Part shown: positions 26,394-33,743 of the stretch, one piece after another | Layout: each line of letters begins with the position of its first letter | Position numbering within the stretch: the first letter of the stretch is position 1 | Source of the DNA: JBBPZK01 sp965219175 | GTDB lineage: Bacteria > Actinomycetota > Rubrobacteria > Rubrobacterales > Rubrobacteraceae | DNA: 64,000 nucleotides | NCBI GenBank assembly: GCA_965219175.1 | Contig: CBDCNI010000001.1 | Coordinates: 1,426,001-1,490,000 of the forward strand | Reading direction: 5' to 3' | Program-made: the position numbers and the translations under genes | Notes under the pieces: model-generated | Seen by the model: the letters and a program-made list of their open reading frames with translations, nothing else | Told to the model about the DNA's origin: nothing | Database searches by the model: none

Positions 26394-26418
26394 CCGTTTC
26401 ACGCAGCGCGTGAAACGG
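26394..26418. promoter_or_regulatory. perfect 11+11-bp palindrome, operator candidate for the PKS divergon
   Basis: CCGTTTCACGC (26394-26404), a 3-bp centre AGC, and GCGTGAAACGG (26408-26418) form a perfect inverted repeat. It sits about 50 bp before the GTG of the type III PKS, in the 356-bp gap separating it from the divergent methyltransferase/FAD pair. There is no T tract, so a protein-binding site is likelier than a terminator. No regulator gene is adjacent. Confidence 0.6.
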
Positions 26419-26467
26419 TTAACTTGTTTGCCGGGCTTGGTCCGCCGGCCGGGACCGGGGGATTGAG

Positions 26468-27535
26468 GTGTCGCGTGCCAGGATAGCCGCCGCCGGACAC
26501 GCCGTACCGAAACGCAGAGAACAATCCGAACTCTGGGAAGAGTACTTCGCGGGCTACTACGCCAACAACCGTCTCGCCCGGACCGTTTTCCGGCGCTCCG
26601 GCGTACAGTACCGTCACGGCGTGGTGGATCCCCTGGAAGAAGATATCTCGGAGCTTTCGACGTCGAAACGGATGTCCCGTTACGCCGAGCACGGTCCCCC
26701 GCTTGCCACGGCGGCGGTCGAAAAGTCTCTGGCACGCGCCGGGATACAGCCGGACGAGGTAAGCCGCCTGACGTTGACGACCTGTACCGGATACGTGGCG
26801 CCCGGAGCCGATCTTCTCCTGGCGGATGAACTCGGCATGTCGGCGAGCCTGGAGCGCCTGATAGTCGGGCACATGGGATGCTACGCGGCCCTACCGGCGC
26901 TCGCCACGGCGGCGGACGGCGTGGCGGCGCGCGGTGGAGTCTCCGTGGTCGTGAGCCTGGAGCTTACGAGCCTCCACGTGCAGCCGCGGGAGGAGCCGAT
27001 GGACCGTGAGCAGTTGGTGTCTCACGCGCTGTTCGGAGACGCGGCCGCAGCCGCCGTCCTGGTCCCGGCGGACGCCCGAACCGAAGGTTCCGGCAGGGGG
27101 CTGGAGTTCGTGGACTCGGCCGTGTTGACGGACACCTCCGGTCTCGGCGAGATGTCCTGGCGGGTCACGGACCAGGGTTTTAGGATGGGCCTCTCGCCGA
27201 AGGTCCCGAACTTCCTGGGTAGGCACGTCGCCGGGCTCGTTACCAGGCTTCTGGAGCGCAACGGGCTCTCCTCCAAGGAGGTTGCCGCGTGGGCGATACA
27301 CCCCGGCGGACCGGAGATCATAGACGTGGTCGCCGGGCGGCTGGAACTCGACGAGGATACCGTCGCCCCTTCCCGGCGGATACTCGCCGGATACGGTAAC
27401 TGCTCCTCCGCCACCGTGCTTCTCATACTCGAAGAAATAATCTCGGACGAAAGTGTCGCGTCCGGCGGACCGGTCGTGGCACTCGCCTTTGGCCCCGGCC
27501 TCACCCTGCACGCCGTCCTCTTGAAGAAAGCCTGA
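26468..27535 (+). CDS. type III polyketide synthase (first module)
   Basis: A 355-residue chalcone/stilbene synthase-superfamily enzyme that extends an acyl-CoA starter with malonyl-CoA units without an ACP. The triad is intact: Cys138 in VGHMGCYAALPAL, His278 in AIHPGGPEII and Asn311 in GYGNCSSATVL; GFGPG-type C-terminus LAFGPGLTLHAVL is present. Start GTG 26468 behind a weak site. It diverges from the methyltransferase and FAD gene, an arrangement known for alkylresorcinol/alkylpyrone pathways. It is clearly different from the second synthase at 32.1 kb, so they are not a recent duplication. Confidence 0.93.
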   Translation: MSRARIAAAGHAVPKRREQSELWEEYFAGYYANNRLARTVFRRSGVQYRHGVVDPLEEDISELSTSKRMSRYAEHGPPLATAAVEKSLARAGIQPDEVSRLTLTTCTGYVAPGADLLLADELGMSASLERLIVGHMGCYAALPALATAADGVAARGGVSVVVSLELTSLHVQPREEPMDREQLVSHALFGDAAAAAVLVPADARTEGSGRGLEFVDSAVLTDTSGLGEMSWRVTDQGFRMGLSPKVPNFLGRHVAGLVTRLLERNGLSSKEVAAWAIHPGGPEIIDVVAGRLELDEDTVAPSRRILAGYGNCSSATVLLILEEIISDESVASGGPVVALAFGPGLTLHAVLLKKA

Positions 27536-27756
27536 CACCCCCGGCCCGCGACCAAAAGCCGTTGCAAGAGGCTCTGGAGGACAGTTCCAGGCGTTTCTAC
27601 CGCCCAGGTTTGGTGCCGGTGCCGTGAATCGGTAGGCGAACGGTGTTGGCCGGGCCTGGCGCCAGGACCGTTACCCGATGGTACGATACCGATTCTTATG
27701 GATCGCAGGGTATTTTGCGTTGGAGACGCGGCGGGCCGCATCGGTGTCGCGGCCTG

Positions 27757-28491
27757 ATGCCCCGGTACCTGATCCCCGGAAGCGTGGTCTTGTTCATCGT
27801 CGCGTACTTCGCCGCACGCTTTACGGAGTTGCCGGGCGCATGGGTTGGCTCGTATGTCTCGACGGTGCTGATAGCGCTCCCCGCCTTCGTCGCTTTGTGG
27901 CGCCACATGGGCGCGAGGCGGGCGGCGGCGATGCTCGTTGCACTGAGCGTCTTCGGCTTCGCCATCGAGATGATGGGCACGGTGACTGGGTTTCCATACG
28001 GCACGTTCTTCTACGGGGACGCGCTCGGTCCGAAGCTCGCCGGTCACGTTCCCTACATACTTCCAGTCTCCTACGTGCCGTTCGTGATCGGGGCTGTCGC
28101 GGCCTGCGCTCCCGCACGGGCTCCCATAACCAGGGGACGGGCCGTGAAGTGGGCGGCTGGCTCCGCCCTCCTCCTGACCCTGCTGGACGGCGTCCTCGAT
28201 CCCGGTGCGGCGGCGCTCGGGTTCTGGGTGTGGCCCGATGACGGAGCGTACTATGGCATACCTTTGAGCAACTATGCCGGATGGCTTTTTTCGGGGGTGA
28301 TCTCGTGCGGGCTTCTCGTCTTCGCCGGACGCTGGTATGTTCCTCCGCCCGGCAAGCTGATCGACAGCACGCTTCTTGCGCTCGCGTTCTGGTGCGGCGT
28401 CGCCTTCTTCACGGCGCTGTGGTTGCCCGCCCTACTCGGCGCCGGACTCTACGTCGGTCTGCTAGTCCGGCGGCTTACGCTGGACGGGTAG
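27757..28491 (+). CDS. cruF: CruF-type carotenoid 1',2'-hydratase (DUF422)
   Basis: A 244-residue membrane protein with about seven helices. Family marks are FGFAIEMMGTVTGFPYGTFFY near residues 67-87, then GHVPYILPVSYVPFVIG near 96-112, and LLDGVLDPGAAALGFWVWPDD near 143-163 with conserved acidic residues. Known relatives hydrate the psi-end of carotenoids, including C50 bisanhydrobacterioruberin to bacterioruberin. I use ATG 27757; the frame is open to 27643, but earlier residues are not membrane-like. No phytoene synthase, desaturase or elongase is in the window. Confidence 0.85.
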   Translation: MPRYLIPGSVVLFIVAYFAARFTELPGAWVGSYVSTVLIALPAFVALWRHMGARRAAAMLVALSVFGFAIEMMGTVTGFPYGTFFYGDALGPKLAGHVPYILPVSYVPFVIGAVAACAPARAPITRGRAVKWAAGSALLLTLLDGVLDPGAAALGFWVWPDDGAYYGIPLSNYAGWLFSGVISCGLLVFAGRWYVPPPGKLIDSTLLALAFWCGVAFFTALWLPALLGAGLYVGLLVRRLTLDG

Positions 28492-28496
28492 ATCGA

Positions 28497-29468
28497 TCAA
28501 TCGCTCCGGCCGAGTTCTTGTCGGGCGAGACGGATATCTTGCGGGGCTCCGCGCCCGGCGAAGTAACCTCCGATTACTATCATCAGGTAGTGGTTTAGCA
28601 GGCGCCAGATCAGGACGCCGCCCACCAGCGCGCCGGGTGAGACGTACGCCGCTGCGAGCGTGGCGAAGGCCACCTCCGCACCGCCGCTGTTTCCGGGGGT
28701 CGGGACGAGTGGGATGAGCAAGTAGATCAAGAACTGCACGAGGAATACTTGCGGCCAACCTTCTCCGGACCAGCCGGCGGCCATCAATGCCAGCATCCCC
28801 AGGAAGGGATACAGTATCCAGTAGAGAGCCATGAGGGCGGCGCAGGCCGCGACGGCCCGTGGCTCCCGGCGCCAGAGCCTGGCGAAGCTATCCCGCGAGT
28901 CCCGGAAGAGGTTGGTCAGCCTGGCCCGCCAGCCGGACCTCTTGTTACGCTCGCCGTCCTCGCGCGCCCTTGAGGCGCCGAAGAGTATCAGGACCCAGAC
29001 TCCGACGACCACGGCCACCGCGACGACGAGTATCGTGCCCTCGGCCCGTACGGGACTGGAGAGGACGAGAAACGCCACCACGGCCCCGGCTACCAGCACC
29101 GTGCCGTTGAGTACGGACTTTATAAGCACCACCGCCACCCCCACCCCGGCAGGCACGCCGAGCCGCTTGAAAAGCAGCATCTGGTAGGGGATTTCCACCC
29201 CGCCGAACGGCGTCAGACCCCCTATGGCCTGGGCCGCCAGGTAGATGCGCGTCATCTCCAAGATCCGGAGTCCCGTTATGTAAGGCCGTACCAGCACCGA
29301 GGCTGCCACACCCTGTATCAGCCACAAGATCAAGACTATAGCCAGGGCCGGGACCAGCGGCCAGACGTGTGCTACGCGGGGAGTGCCATCCACCCGGACA
29401 CTGACCAGCACGATACCGGCGGCGCTCAAGACGAGCCCGAGCAGTATGCCGATGATCGCCTGCTTCAC
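28497..29468 (-). CDS. lysylphosphatidylglycerol synthase TM-domain / flippase-like protein (UPF0104)
   Basis: A 323-residue integral membrane protein with eight or so helices of the UPF0104/PF03706 family. Marks are LAAQAIGGLTPFGGVEIPYQM near residues 78-98 and the LVPTPGNSGGAEVAFA segment near 256-271. Relatives are the membrane part of MprF, which flips lipids, and stand-alone proteins next to glycosyltransferases that move lipid-linked sugars. It converges with cruF (5-bp gap) and lies downstream of the membrane glycosyltransferase on the same strand. The role in moving a glycolipid or carotenoid glycoside is inferred. Confidence 0.88.
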   Translation of the reverse strand: MKQAIIGILLGLVLSAAGIVLVSVRVDGTPRVAHVWPLVPALAIVLILWLIQGVAASVLVRPYITGLRILEMTRIYLAAQAIGGLTPFGGVEIPYQMLLFKRLGVPAGVGVAVVLIKSVLNGTVLVAGAVVAFLVLSSPVRAEGTILVVAVAVVVGVWVLILFGASRAREDGERNKRSGWRARLTNLFRDSRDSFARLWRREPRAVAACAALMALYWILYPFLGMLALMAAGWSGEGWPQVFLVQFLIYLLIPLVPTPGNSGGAEVAFATLAAAYVSPGALVGGVLIWRLLNHYLMIVIGGYFAGRGAPQDIRLARQELGRSD

Positions 29469-29511
29469 GAAGCGGGCGCCTCTGAAACGGCCGCTGAAAA
29501 CCTACTCAAGA

Positions 29512-30729
29512 CTACCGCTCGTGGTTGCCGAACTCGTAGTTTATGAGGTTCGCCCACTTAAAGTAACCTATGGTAAAGATGATCGACATCACGACGAGCA
29601 ACGCCGTCATCCGGAGCACCCCCTGCTCCTCGAAGCGCCGGTCGGATACGCGGATGCTGTAGGGGATAACCCCGAACCTGCACAGTCGGGCGAGCCTCCG
29701 GATCAACTCCATGTCCTCGGCGACCTTCAGGGTGGCGTCGAAGCCGCCGTTGGTCCGGAATACCTCGGACCTTATCGCGAGGCACTGCCCGGAGCCGGCG
29801 GGGAGGAGGTTAGCCAGTAGCGTGAAGAATGCGTTGCAGAGCGCGTATATGGACTTTGTCGGCAACGGGGATTCGCGCGGCGGCATGTAGAAGGAGCAGG
29901 CGACCCCGAGGTCTCTGCTTTCGAACTTCCGCAAGAAATCCTCGAAGAAGGTCTCCTCCAGCCGGACGTCGGCGTCGAGAAATATCAGCACGTCGCCCCG
30001 CGCCTCCCGGCCGCCCAGGTTCCTCTGTTCGGAGACCGGCGGGAAGCCATCCAAGAGCCTCACGCCGGGGAAATCTTCGACCACGGAGGTCGTCTCATCC
30101 GTTGATTTACCGTCGACGACTATCACCTCGTAGGCCCTTCTGGTCTGGCGTTCGATGTCGGAGAGCAGCGGACCGATATTGCGTTCTTCGTTCAGGGTGG
30201 GTATCACGATGCTCGGCTTTAGCGGAGGTCCGTCCATCGCGGATTTTCTCGGGTAAAACTTGATCAGGTTCCTTAGCAGATACGCGCCCGCCAATAAGAG
30301 TATTGCCCAGTCCAACGTCAGCAGGGCCGTGCCAAGAAGGACCACCGTCCCGGCGTCCCGTGGCGGGTTCCCGAAGTAGCGATGATGCTCTTTCGGCGCC
30401 GGGGCGCGAAATAGCCTCTTCCATACCGCTTTTCTGGTGGCCCAGGCCGGAGCGCCGACTGACAGAAAGAGAAAGATCGCGCCGACCGTCCGTAAGAACG
30501 GCGAAGGGAACCACAGGCTCCAGTCGAGCCACAGTGGAGCCGCCGCCGCAAGCCCCGCTGCCGTGGCGGCCCACAGGCTCACCGCCCCGAGGAAGTACGA
30601 GGCTCTCCCCCGCGCGAGCAACGGGCGGGCGAGCAGGCCCACGACAAGAATCCCCCCGTAGAAACCTGCGACCAGGAGCGGGAGCAGCACCCAGTGGCCG
30701 AGAGCGGCGTCCGTGGCGATGCTCGCCAC
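29512..30729 (-). CDS. membrane-bound family 2 glycosyltransferase
   Basis: The N-terminal part holds about five helices. A GT-A domain then starts at PSIVIPTLNEERNIGPLL, with EVIVVDGKSTDET and the metal-binding DxD in VLIFLDADVRLEE. GSGQCLAIRSEVFRTNGGFD and AEDMELIRRL complete the acceptor side, and a final helix lies at the C-terminus. About 405 residues from GTG 30729; the frame opens to 30864 (450 residues), but 30786-30864 is a copy of the non-coding fabF upstream region, so I prefer the internal start. By position it could be the CruG-like or glycolipid transferase of the cruF locus (inference). Confidence 0.85.
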   Translation of the reverse strand: MASIATDAALGHWVLLPLLVAGFYGGILVVGLLARPLLARGRASYFLGAVSLWAATAAGLAAAAPLWLDWSLWFPSPFLRTVGAIFLFLSVGAPAWATRKAVWKRLFRAPAPKEHHRYFGNPPRDAGTVVLLGTALLTLDWAILLLAGAYLLRNLIKFYPRKSAMDGPPLKPSIVIPTLNEERNIGPLLSDIERQTRRAYEVIVVDGKSTDETTSVVEDFPGVRLLDGFPPVSEQRNLGGREARGDVLIFLDADVRLEETFFEDFLRKFESRDLGVACSFYMPPRESPLPTKSIYALCNAFFTLLANLLPAGSGQCLAIRSEVFRTNGGFDATLKVAEDMELIRRLARLCRFGVIPYSIRVSDRRFEEQGVLRMTALLVVMSIIFTIGYFKWANLINYEFGNHER

Positions 30730-30785
30730 CAGGGCGGCGACGCATGCCCAGGTCGCAAAGTCACCCCGGACGCCGTTATGACGGG

Positions 30786-30897
30786 CGCCCGTTCTCCATC
30801 TGTCTCTCAGGTAGCCTTTCCGATCAGTGAACAGCCCTACCAAGCTACAGAATCTTACCATCACCGTCCCGCCTGACTCCCGCTAAAGCTTTGCTCC
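30786..30897 (-). repeat. copy B of the dispersed 112-bp repeat (fabF-like upstream region)
   Basis: It aligns with 20084-20195, including a copy of the fabF start context; here the copied ATG (30799) is followed by only six codons and a TAA, so no FabF N-terminus remains. The ribosome site GGGAGG of copy A is changed to a weaker form. It sits just upstream of the glycosyltransferase gene and may act as its promoter. Confidence 0.75.
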
Positions 30898-31003
30898 TAC
30901 TTTCAACGCCCCCGCCGCAGGGGTGAGTCTCGATTGTAGAAGCGGACACGCCCGCCTAAAACTTACTATGCTATACACTCTTCAGTAACGTTCGGAGGAG
31001 AAA

Positions 31004-31321
31004 TTGTTGATCTTCTACGCCGCCACAGCCCTGTTCCTGGCGAATTTCATCCTGGGGATTTTGGTGCAGCTTCGTATCGTGGACACCAAGCCGTTCCGGT
31101 GGGTCCATCATGCCCTGTTTTTCGCGGTATGCGTCTCGGCGGCGCTGGCCGTAGCCTGGGGGTTGTGGGAGGGCTACGCTTATGGTTGGCTGCTTCTCCC
31201 GGTGCTGGCGCTCTTTACGATCCTGCCGAGGATCAGGGCCGGTACTATAGGACACGCGGCGCTGGCGGTCGGGGCTTTGATCTTCTACGCCGCCGGATTC
31301 GTATTTATGCTAGGAGGTTGA
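31004..31321 (+). CDS. small four-helix membrane protein
   Basis: A 105-residue protein, almost wholly hydrophobic, with about four predicted helices (residues 1-20, 30-52, 58-76, 84-104) and few charged residues in loops. The TTG start (31004) has GGAGGAG a few bases upstream. I do not recognise the family. It is the first gene of a four-gene operon with nitroreductase, type III PKS and ICMT-like methyltransferase (gap of one base to the next gene), which suggests a membrane role tied to that pathway. Confidence 0.7.
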   Translation: MLIFYAATALFLANFILGILVQLRIVDTKPFRWVHHALFFAVCVSAALAVAWGLWEGYAYGWLLLPVLALFTILPRIRAGTIGHAALAVGALIFYAAGFVFMLGG

Positions 31322-31322
31322 G

Positions 31323-32129
31323 TTGGATTTCCTCGAAGTTATTCGGCGGCGCAAGACGACCAACGGCCCATTCTTACCGGAGCCGGTCAGCCTGGAGCAC
31401 CAGCGTCTTTTGGTCGAGGTGGCCGGGATGGCGCCGTCACACTTCAACAGCCAGCCGTGGCGTTTCGTCATCATCGACGACCGCGGCGCCATCGAGGAGA
31501 TAGCGCGCATCAGCGGCGAGAGCATGACCCACGTCTTCAGGGAGGGCATCTTCTTCAAACGTTACCGGCCATACTTTCGCTTCTCCGAAGAAGAGATGGA
31601 ACGCCGTAGGGATGGGATCTACTTCGACCAACTCCCGAAAGTACTGAAGCCTTTTACTCGTCAGATCTTTTCCAGCACCGCCGGAGCCTTGATGAACCGC
31701 CTCGGCGTGCCGAAAACCCTCGGAGAGGACAACCGCAAGCTGGTTTCGGGCTCACCCTTGATCCTTGCCGTCCTCCTGGATAAGACTGAGTATCGGCCCG
31801 GTGAGCTTTCCGGCTTCTACTCGATCTTCGGGATGGGGACGGCGATAGAGAATATCTGGCTTACGACCGTCGAGCTCGGGATGGGCATCCAATTCATCTC
31901 TTTCCCGATGGAGGTCCCCGAACGCTGGAAGGAGATACAGGACCTCCTCGAAGTCCCCGACGACCTGGAACTCATGGCGATGTACCGCCTGGGATACGTC
32001 CCGGAGGACCAGCGCCGACCGAAGATCGACTGGTCCAGCCGCCAGCGCAAACGTCTCTCCCAGTACGTGTTCCGTAACAGTTGCGCGACGCCGGAGAAAG
32101 ATCCGGAGACGCAGGAGACGCAGGCGTGA
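31323..32129 (+). CDS. nitroreductase-family FMN oxidoreductase
   Basis: A 268-residue flavoprotein. Family marks are the N-terminal RRKTTNGPF FMN-phosphate loop (residues 9-17), MAPSHFNSQPWRFVII near 36-51 and the FGMGTAIENIWLTTVELGMGI helix near 166-186. LMAMYRLGYVPEDQRRPK is the typical C-terminal FMN-site strand. Members reduce nitro groups, quinones, flavins or enones with NAD(P)H. The insertion around 75-120 is larger than in NfsB-type enzymes. Start TTG 31323; it overlaps the PKS start by four bases. In this operon a quinone or enone reduction of the polyketide is plausible. Confidence 0.88.
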   Translation: MDFLEVIRRRKTTNGPFLPEPVSLEHQRLLVEVAGMAPSHFNSQPWRFVIIDDRGAIEEIARISGESMTHVFREGIFFKRYRPYFRFSEEEMERRRDGIYFDQLPKVLKPFTRQIFSSTAGALMNRLGVPKTLGEDNRKLVSGSPLILAVLLDKTEYRPGELSGFYSIFGMGTAIENIWLTTVELGMGIQFISFPMEVPERWKEIQDLLEVPDDLELMAMYRLGYVPEDQRRPKIDWSSRQRKRLSQYVFRNSCATPEKDPETQETQA

Positions 32130-33178
32130 GTGGCGACCCGAAAGTCCTCTCCGTGGCGACTGCGCTGCCGCCGCACCGCATCGGGCAGGCGGAGATCAAG
32201 ACGTTCGCCAGGAGCATGTTCTCCGAGGCCTACCGCGACATCGAGCGCCTGACCCCGATTTTCGACAACGTCCACGTCGAGAACCGTAATTTCTGTGTGC
32301 CGCTGGAATGGTTCGATGAGGACCACACTTTTCCCGAGAAGAACGATCTGTACGTCGAGCACGCTTTAGATCTCTCCGCAAAGGCCGCCCGGCGCGCGAT
32401 CGACCGGGCCGGGGCGAGCGTGGAGGATATCGGTGCGATCTTCTTTTTCTCGACCACCGGCTTCGCGACGCCCTCGCTCGACTCTAAACTCATCTTCGAG
32501 CTCGGCCTCTCGGAGCACACGCGGCGGTTGCCCATCTGGGGCCTCGGATGCGCCGCCGGGGCCGCCACCCTCGCCCATGCCGCAGATCACGCCCGGCTCT
32601 ACCCGGACCAACTCGTGCTGCTCGTCGGAGTGGAACTCTCCGGGCTCACCTTCCAGCGCGGCGACCGCTCCAAAGCGAACCTCATCTCCACCAGCCTCTT
32701 CGCCGATGGCGCGGCGGCTGCCCTGATCGGCCACGAGGGAGACGGCCCGGAACTCCTCGGGAGCTACAGCACCACCTGGCCCGGCACGGAAGACGTGATG
32801 GGCTGGGAACTGGTGGAGACCGGACTCAAAGTGCAGCTCTCCAAAAGCGTCCCAACCATAGTCCTGGAAAAGCTGCGCCCGAACCTCGAAGCTGCCTGCG
32901 CTTCGCTGGGCCTCGACTTCTCGGACCTCGAACACTTCGTCCTCCATCCCGGCGGGTCGAAGGTGCTAGACGCTTTCGAAGAGGTGTTCGACCTCGAACC
33001 GGGCGCTCTCAAGTTTTCGCGCGGAGTGTTGCGCGACTGCGGCAACATGTCCGCCGTGACGGTTCTGTTCATCCTGGAGCGGTTCCTGGAGAGCGGCGAA
33101 TTCTCGCCCGGAGACCTCGGCGTCCTCTCGGCGATGGGGCCGGGCTTCTCAGCAGAGCACGTCCTGTTCCGGTGCTGA
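32126..33178 (+). CDS. type III polyketide synthase (second module)
   Basis: A 350-residue chalcone-synthase-superfamily enzyme. The catalytic residues are Cys142 (GLGCAAGAATLAHA), His274 (VLHPGGSKVLDAF) and Asn307 (CGNMSAVTVLF); the C-terminus has AMGPGFSAEHVLF. GTG 32126 overlaps the nitroreductase stop (GTGA); an upstream in-frame start at 32081 would lie inside that gene. The protein differs from the first PKS throughout, with family features (SLFADGAAAALIG) close to alkylpyrone or alkylresorcinol synthases. The following ICMT-like gene overlaps it, as srsA-srsB pairs do in Streptomyces. Confidence 0.93.
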   Translation: MSGDPKVLSVATALPPHRIGQAEIKTFARSMFSEAYRDIERLTPIFDNVHVENRNFCVPLEWFDEDHTFPEKNDLYVEHALDLSAKAARRAIDRAGASVEDIGAIFFFSTTGFATPSLDSKLIFELGLSEHTRRLPIWGLGCAAGAATLAHAADHARLYPDQLVLLVGVELSGLTFQRGDRSKANLISTSLFADGAAAALIGHEGDGPELLGSYSTTWPGTEDVMGWELVETGLKVQLSKSVPTIVLEKLRPNLEAACASLGLDFSDLEHFVLHPGGSKVLDAFEEVFDLEPGALKFSRGVLRDCGNMSAVTVLFILERFLESGEFSPGDLGVLSAMGPGFSAEHVLFRC

Positions 33179-33696
33179 TCCTCTCCGCCGGGATAGCCTT
33201 ACTCGTCATCCAGCGTCTGCTGGAGCTAAGTTATTCTCGCGCCAACGAGCGCCGCGCCCGCGCGAAGGGGGCCGTCGAGCGGGGCCGGGAACACTATCCG
33301 CTGATGGTCGTCCTTCACTCGCTCTGGCTCTTCTCCACCCTGGTCGAAGGTCTCCTGCGCGGACCCGACTTTCCTCCCTACTGGCCGGTTGCGCTGGCGC
33401 TCTTCCTGCTCGTCCAGCCGCTGCGGTATTGGGCGATCCTCTCTCTCGGCGAGAGCTGGAACGTGCGGGTCCTGGTCGTGCCGGGCGCGGAGTTGGTCCG
33501 GCGCGGGCCTTACAGGTTTATCAGGCACCCAAACTACGTCGTGGTTGCCGTCGAGATCCTTACATTCCCACTCATCTTTGGCGCGTGGGTGACGGCATTC
33601 GTCTTCACGGCGCTCAACGCCGCTTTCCTGTACGTCAGGGTCCGGGCGGAGGAACGAGCCCTCTCGGAACTGGCGAAGACTTCGGGCAAGGGCTAG
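33172..33696 (+). CDS. isoprenylcysteine carboxyl methyltransferase-like membrane protein
   Basis: A 174-residue protein with about four helices and the ICMT/PEMT C-terminal signature GPYRFIRHPNY near residues 112-122, followed by a hydrophobic hairpin and an RVRAEERAL helix, which binds SAM in relatives. The GTG 33172 lies within the end of the PKS gene (7-bp overlap), so the two are coupled. In known type III PKS clusters this family (SrsB) methylates the phenolic hydroxyl of alkylresorcinols; that is the likely role here. The serS gene begins 48 bp downstream. Confidence 0.88.
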   Translation: MLILSAGIALLVIQRLLELSYSRANERRARAKGAVERGREHYPLMVVLHSLWLFSTLVEGLLRGPDFPPYWPVALALFLLVQPLRYWAILSLGESWNVRVLVVPGAELVRRGPYRFIRHPNYVVVAVEILTFPLIFGAWVTAFVFTALNAAFLYVRVRAEERALSELAKTSGKG

Positions 33697-33743
33697 GATT
33701 AGGTCTCCGAACTTTACATATCTCTGATATCTCTGGAGGACCT

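Noticed and set aside
27541..27756. tRNA or small RNA gene between the first PKS and cruF
   Set aside because: No cloverleaf or conserved tRNA T-loop could be drawn; only GC-rich inverted bits. All other gaps were also checked by eye without a tRNA.
29512..30864. Full 450-residue glycosyltransferase starting at 30864
   Set aside because: The first 26 codons fall in the copied fabF upstream region, which is non-coding in the other copy; an internal GTG at 30729 is preferred, though not proven.
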